Source of the DNA: Aplectana chamaeleonis
Lineage: Eukaryota > Nematoda > Chromadorea > Rhabditida > Cosmocercidae
Assembly: GCA_029168955.1 (NCBI GenBank)
Contig: JAPDOI010001328.1
Span: forward strand, 1 to 64,000
DNA length: 64,000 nt
Direction: 5' to 3'
Below the pieces are notes generated by a model, which made no database searches, was not told the origin of the DNA, and worked only from the letters and a program-made list of their open reading frames with translations. Positions 59,740-64,000 of this stretch are shown here, piece by piece (the stretch's first letter is position 1; each line of letters begins with the position of its first letter). A program made the position numbers and the translations under genes.

Positions 59740-60795
59740 AGGTTTGGTTTTTTATTATTCTACTCAGTCCCAAGTATAGTAGATAATATTGACGTATCTT
59801 ATTTCTTCTTCTGCTGTACGGGTTTCGGGCTGTGGCGAGTCCGTTCCTCCCAGTCTCTGCACACGTGTAGAAATTATTCATTCTCAAGTGACGTTCCAGT
59901 GCGGGTATGAATAGTGGACGTTAAGCAGTACTAGAAGCCTATTATTGTTAGTATACAGTAACATTGCAGTTTTTCGCGTCATTCGACTGCGTCGCGTACC
60001 ATCTGAGGGATTCGTGAACGGTAAACATATGGCTTGCGGTTTTCACTATAAGATGAAGATAAGGAATCGGCTTCCTGGATCCCCTATTGGGATGCGCAGA
60101 GCATTCGGCGTCGTATTCGTAGAGGCTCGAATTGTTCTCGCGCCTACTTACATAGTGGCTTGCAGGGGGCCAGCCGACTTCCCAATGAGTGCCTTGATCT
60201 CCCTACATGAATCTTCTACCAATAAAAAGACCACGGACTGATAGTTCTCAGGCCGGTGTAGTACCAGGAATTTCCGGGAGTTTTCCATGCAATCAGTGGT
60301 AAATCTGCAATTACTGCCCGATTACGGAAATTTTGTTAGAGAATTCACCTTGATCTCTGGTACTGGTATATTCTGTCAGATTACCAGAGGGTTACCACAA
60401 TATTCCTCTGTAATTTACCGGACACCTCCCGTAATCCATCAGAAAGTTGGCGAATTCTGACAGACTACAAAACTCGGCTCTAGAATCCAAATTGGCAGTT
60501 TTTCTTTTGAAGCTCACTCCTGGAGCCGAGGAGCACGTTGTCTCTTTCGAATGCACTCGCCATCCTCGTGAAGGTGGAAACCCTCAGTTCTCATTGTCGA
60601 CCTCACAAATCATAAAAAAAGAGTTAAAGTTTGATCAAGATTGAAACTCAATTCATTTTTTTTCTCATTTCAATCAAGTGGTGGTTCGCACATATCATAC
60701 GAATGGTAGCGCGAAAAATTTCAATCTCCTGAAAAATTTGTGAAACGCTCTATGCGAGTTATGTCCGAGAAACAGCCACAAAATGCCTGCTTTCT
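59740..60795. other. Unannotated interval
   Basis: An open frame of 98 codons (59,945-60,241) and one of 65 codons lack recognisable domains. Short TCTG(A/T)CAGA-like words recur at 60,370-60,470 and again at the window end (63,970-64,000). I see no RNA gene. Confidence 0.4.
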
Positions 60796-61013
60796 GCGTA
60801 TTAGCCAAGAAATAGCTGGTTTCCGCCGCATTGCCGAGCCGGCGACGGCAGCGCCGCGTGTCGGTGTACCGGCCGCGTCTCGGTCATTTTTGATTACTTC
60901 TAGTTATTTCTCTGCAAATTTTTGTCTATTTCATGCAAGGCCACGAAATAGCCGAGAAGTAGCCCACCAGGAGCCGTTGCGGAGCCTGGTGGGCTATTTC
61001 TCGGCCAAAACGC
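60796..61013. mobile_element. 218-bp MITE with an internal 21-bp hairpin
   Basis: The ends match as inverted repeats at 18 of 21 positions (GCGTATTAGCCAAGAAATAG and the reverse complement of CTATTTCTCGGCCAAAACGC). The right side also forms a second inverted repeat: 60,951-60,971 pairs with 60,985-61,005 with one mismatch around a 13-nt loop (arms built on GAGAAGTAGCCCACCAGG). It is non-coding. Confidence 0.7.
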
Positions 61014-61086
61014 TCAGATTTGTGCTCCAGTACGGAGAGTCATGTTTCGTACACATATGTACTTGTTTCGCTTCTCATTTCGATCA

Positions 61087-61209
61087 CATTTCGATAATGC
61101 CATCAACATCATACTCAAGATGAATTTCCATGACACCATCAGGTGCGATCTGCTGGGCATGACCACCAAAATCATTCCTTCCTGGTCGAAGCGAAATCGA
61201 TACATCCAC
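61087..61209 (-). pseudogene. Possible Hsp70-like substrate-binding-domain relic
   Basis: A 41-codon stretch between two TGA stops on the minus strand reads ...NDF, six residues, then APDGVMEIHLEYDVDGII. This can be laid on the Hsp70 beta-domain pattern F-x(8)-P-x-G-V-x-x-I-x-(V/L)-x-(F/Y)-D-(I/V)-D-x(0,2)-G-I with conserved spacing, apart from two residues missing before the last G-I. Everything upstream and downstream in frame is unlike Hsp70, and the upstream frame is lysine-rich and interrupted. If real, it is a captured or decayed fragment of a cytosolic chaperone gene. Chance similarity over fewer than 30 residues cannot be excluded. Confidence 0.22.
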
Positions 61210-61889
61210 TCAGCTGGCAGAGCAACCACGTTTTTCCCCCATAAAACTAATCGTTCTCGACAAATGAATGTTTTTTTCTTTGTTATCTTTTTTTCTCTGG
61301 CACTTGGGCTTTTTCGGCTTGCGTTGTTTTCTTTCTTTGATCTTGCGAATAATTTTTTTCACGACTTTTTCAAATGAGACCATAACAAGTTTTTGAAATA
61401 TTGAATGCATGCAGAATCCTGCTCGATTTCGATTTGGAAGTCGTTTCTTGATTGCTTTCAACGAGCCTTGTAAATTACTGTTGCGAAACAATATGTTCAA
61501 CTCCACAAAGTTGTCATGATTATTTCTTATATTCCTATATTTTTACTTTGAAATCCCTCACTAAAACTGATTAGAAAATCACTATAGCAGAAATTTGCCG
61601 TATTTTGACCCGTGGTCGCTGGGAATTGCAGAAGGAGAACACATTTTTCGAAGAAAGTCGAAAAGACTTAGTAAGCATGCATTGCCCTCGACTATTAGCC
61701 AAACTGGCCATTCCGATCGAAATGTACTTTTCTGGAATCATTTTTTGACTTAGAGTTCGAATATGCCCTTCGCAGCTGCCTAGAGTCAAACTGAAAAATA
61801 TTATAGACGTTTTTTCTCTGGTTTTCGTACATATTGTCCCTCTAAAAAGCGCATTAATTCCACGAGAATCCTGGAACGGACCCTATAAT

Positions 61890-62099
61890 CGTGTTCAGCA
61901 CCCGAAACAACCTCCTTAGGCAAAGTTTGGGTGAATGCAGATTTTCCGGGCCTTCTGTAGATTTATAGCGTTTCGGACTTAACGAATTTTCGATTCAGCT
62001 TTCAATTATATCAATTACGGTGTACAGGAAGCGTTGAAGAAAAATATTCCAGATTTGACTTAAAATTTGCCCTGGGGGTCATTCGGAGTGCTCAACACG
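61890..62099. mobile_element. About 210-bp MITE-like element
   Basis: The left end CGTGTTCAGCACCCGAAACA and the reverse complement of the right end (CGTGTTGAGCACTCCGAATG) align, and the similarity runs on through ...CC...GGCAAA(G/T)TTT on both sides, giving arms of about 40 bp. A direct copy of the left arm lies at 62,756-62,810, and a reverse copy near 57,046-57,075. Confidence 0.6.
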
Positions 62100-62755
62100 A
62101 AGGTCAGTTGATCATCTGCATCTGCGGAAACGAATTCTATTATCGCTGGTATCGCTATGGCATCTGTGCCAAACTGTGTAGTATTCCGCCCCAATCTAGT
62201 TGTTTCAAGAATATAAGAGCTTGAATGCATCTTACGCGAAGAAAACCATAAATTATTTCCCTACGTTTTTGTACACCTTAGCTCCTCTAGTGAATGGAAA
62301 TGCCGAGAGGACCCTTGAAAACCTTTCATTTCTAAAGGAAAACCTTCCTGAGCAAAACGTAAAAGTGAATCTGAACCTTGCGCCAAAATCCTTTTTGAAG
62401 TTTTTCGGCATTCAGAGACTTGGTCGCCGTCATTTTTGAAGTTTTCCTGCTTGTGAAGTTGGTGCTACAGTTGTTTTTTTGTTGTTTGACGGTCGCATCA
62501 ACATTTCGTGAAAAAAGGCTAGATGATCGACCCAGAAGTGCTGGACGATCGACCTCACAGCTGTTTTCAGGTGGCCTTAGACAGGGCGCATTTTCAGAGC
62601 TTCTGGTTTCGTGGGTGCTGCCAGCTAGCCCAAACTGTTTGGTTGTACACAAAAAATTGAAAGTGATATCGAGCGCGCAGGATGCCTTTAAGACAGTCGT
62701 TTTTTGTGCATTTTGTACCTTCCAAAACGTGCAGTGATCTTTCTAAAAATTTTCA
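62100..62755. other. Unannotated interval with weak open frames
   Basis: Open frames of 79 codons (62,200-62,439, plus), 105 codons (62,420-62,737, plus) and 106 codons (62,332-62,652, minus) overlap one another. None has a domain that I recognise, so none is called. Confidence 0.4.
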
Positions 62756-62810
62756 ACGGACCTCATAATCGTGTTCAGCGCCCAGAATAAACCCCACGGA
62801 CAAAACTTCC
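62756..62810 (+). repeat. Dispersed copy of the 61,875-61,928 arm
   Basis: AACGGACC, two to four variable bases, ATAATCGTGTTCAGC and CC...AAACC are shared with 61,875-61,928 in direct orientation. No matching inverted end is seen downstream, so this is a solo or truncated end. Confidence 0.6.
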
Positions 62811-63179
62811 TCACCGTTTTTCGTCGCACTTCTGTTCCTACTCTTCTCAGGGAATCTAAAGCTTACGTTTTAGCCGAAAAACGAGCAACTTTTACATCGT
62901 GAACACTGCCTTTACCATTTAATTTCATTCAGCCTTTAATTTAACATTCTCTTTTTTATTCTTCTATCCCACCAATTTCATAATGGCGTGCACTCGTACC
63001 TCACTCAAAACCGCAAGAGTAGAACATGATTTCTTTCAGGATCCGAAAGAACCTTTGAAGTGTGTGGCCTTCTTCGTGTTTGCATTCCTTAAAATTGCTT
63101 CTATTCCGAAATCCGATAGGGCGCCTTTGATCTATACAATACTATAAAGAAAAAAGTGCCAAGAAAGTTGTTAGTGCGA
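62811..63179. other. Unannotated AT-rich interval
   Basis: No gene or repeat recognised. CTTTCAG at about 63,034 resembles a splice acceptor, but the sequence after it has no sustained coding frame. Confidence 0.35.
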
Positions 63180-63370
63180 CGAGGTATTCGAATTATTCGA
63201 TTATTCGGAAGTTAATTTTTCGAATATTTTGTTTATTTTACTATTCGGAAAACTCAGTGTTTTGAATAAATCGTCCATTCGACTATTCGGAGAAGTCAAT
63301 GTTCCAAATAATTCGTTCATTCGAATATTCTAAAGAGTAAATTTTTTGAAATATTCGTTTTTTTTTTCAA
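63180..63370. repeat. TTCGAATATTCG-rich tract
   Basis: ATTCGAATTATTCG, ATTATTCGGAA, TTTCGAATATT and ATTCGACTATTCGG occur at short intervals. This is the same vocabulary as 43,205-43,830 and the tails of repeats A and B. It is probably a decayed fragment of the same repeat. Confidence 0.5.
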
Positions 63371-64000
63371 AAAATTTTATTAGTTCTATATACTCTACTT
63401 CCCACCAGGAAGGGCAATTTTGAGCTGAAAACAGGACCTTTGTCGCCTTGCTTCAGGGTGATACTACGCAGCCAAGGAGGGTAAATTCATACTCTACGTC
63501 CGAAAATCGTTATTTAAAAGTACATTTCATCCAAAATGGCCACTGAAACCAGAGATTGTTCTCTTGTAAGAGGAGGAAATGAAGTATGTGCAAGCTGATA
63601 ATTATATGAACAGAAACAGCTTCACTTCAATGGCATTACTCGAATTGAGAATAAGGCAGCTTGTAATCTAAAAGCAGTAACATGTGTGTTCCACTCTCGC
63701 GATAAAATAGCGGGATGCGAGCAGTACTGATCGAAGAAAGTACGTTATACCAGATTACCAAAGAATTTCGGCGGAGAAAAAAAGGCGGGATTTCTCAGAC
63801 TAAAATACTGCGAAATTCCAACAATTTTGAGTACATATCTAAAAGTTTCGGAAATCTTGAGCTCCATTTTCGGTCTATCGTGACCCTTTCATCGGAAGAA
63901 TGTCTGACAAAATAGAAACTTTTTGGGGTCTACTTAATATTTTTCAGCCTATGTGAGTAGTGGAGAATTCTGCCAGATAACTAGAAAAGTCTGCCAGATC
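63371..64000. other. Unannotated window end
   Basis: A 66-codon frame (63,715-63,915) has no recognised features. TCTGCCAGAT occurs twice in the last 30 bases, which may be the start of another repeat cut by the window end. Confidence 0.35.

Overview
This is a eukaryotic window, and I find no convincing protein-coding gene, tRNA or rRNA in it. It is not bacterial: there are no operons, no ribosome-binding-site context and no dense coding. Non-coding, AT-rich DNA full of short inverted-repeat elements sits next to a very long satellite array. The TTTAAA-flanked miniature elements and short TTACTGTAG-type motifs recall what is known of nematode genomes. I suggest a nematode or similar invertebrate with moderate-to-low confidence.

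Region 1 (1 to about 41,440) is one uninterrupted head-to-tail array of a satellite with a 112-bp monomer, roughly 370 copies, already in progress at base 1. The monomer is GC-rich (65 of 112 in my consensus). It carries a perfect 8-bp dyad with a 3-nt loop (GTGCAGCC-TGC-GGCTGCAC) and usually a CCCGGG site. Length variants of 109, 110, 113 and about 136 bp, together with diagnostic substitutions, define subfamilies. These form partly ordered higher-order units and long-range duplications. The many long open frames here, mostly on the minus strand, are products of the repeat period and are not genes. The last two or three monomers (about 41,285-41,440) are diverged, as expected at an array edge.

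Region 2 (41,441 to 45,841) is AT-rich flank. It holds a GC-rich hairpin, a tract rich in TTCGAATATTCG-like words, and copy A of a roughly 1.4-kb dispersed repeat with 11-bp iterons.

Region 3 (45,842 to 52,855) is the most structured part. Six miniature inverted-repeat elements stand end to end, separated by TTTAAA/TTAA-type junctions. Two of them are split by inverted copies of an approximately 2.0-kb element with 20-bp terminal inverted repeats, GTTACATGCGTCTTT-type subterminal motifs and an internal 66-bp minisatellite. One of these insertions can be compared with an empty site in the same window, and no target duplication is visible.

Region 4 (52,856 to 64,000) holds more repeat debris: a second (B) and a partial inverted (C) copy of the iteron repeat, four further MITE-like inverted-repeat elements, a 22-bp minisatellite, isolated hairpins and one weak Hsp70-like coding relic. 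The whole looks like a satellite block and its transposon-rich, gene-poor edge, probably heterochromatin (inference).
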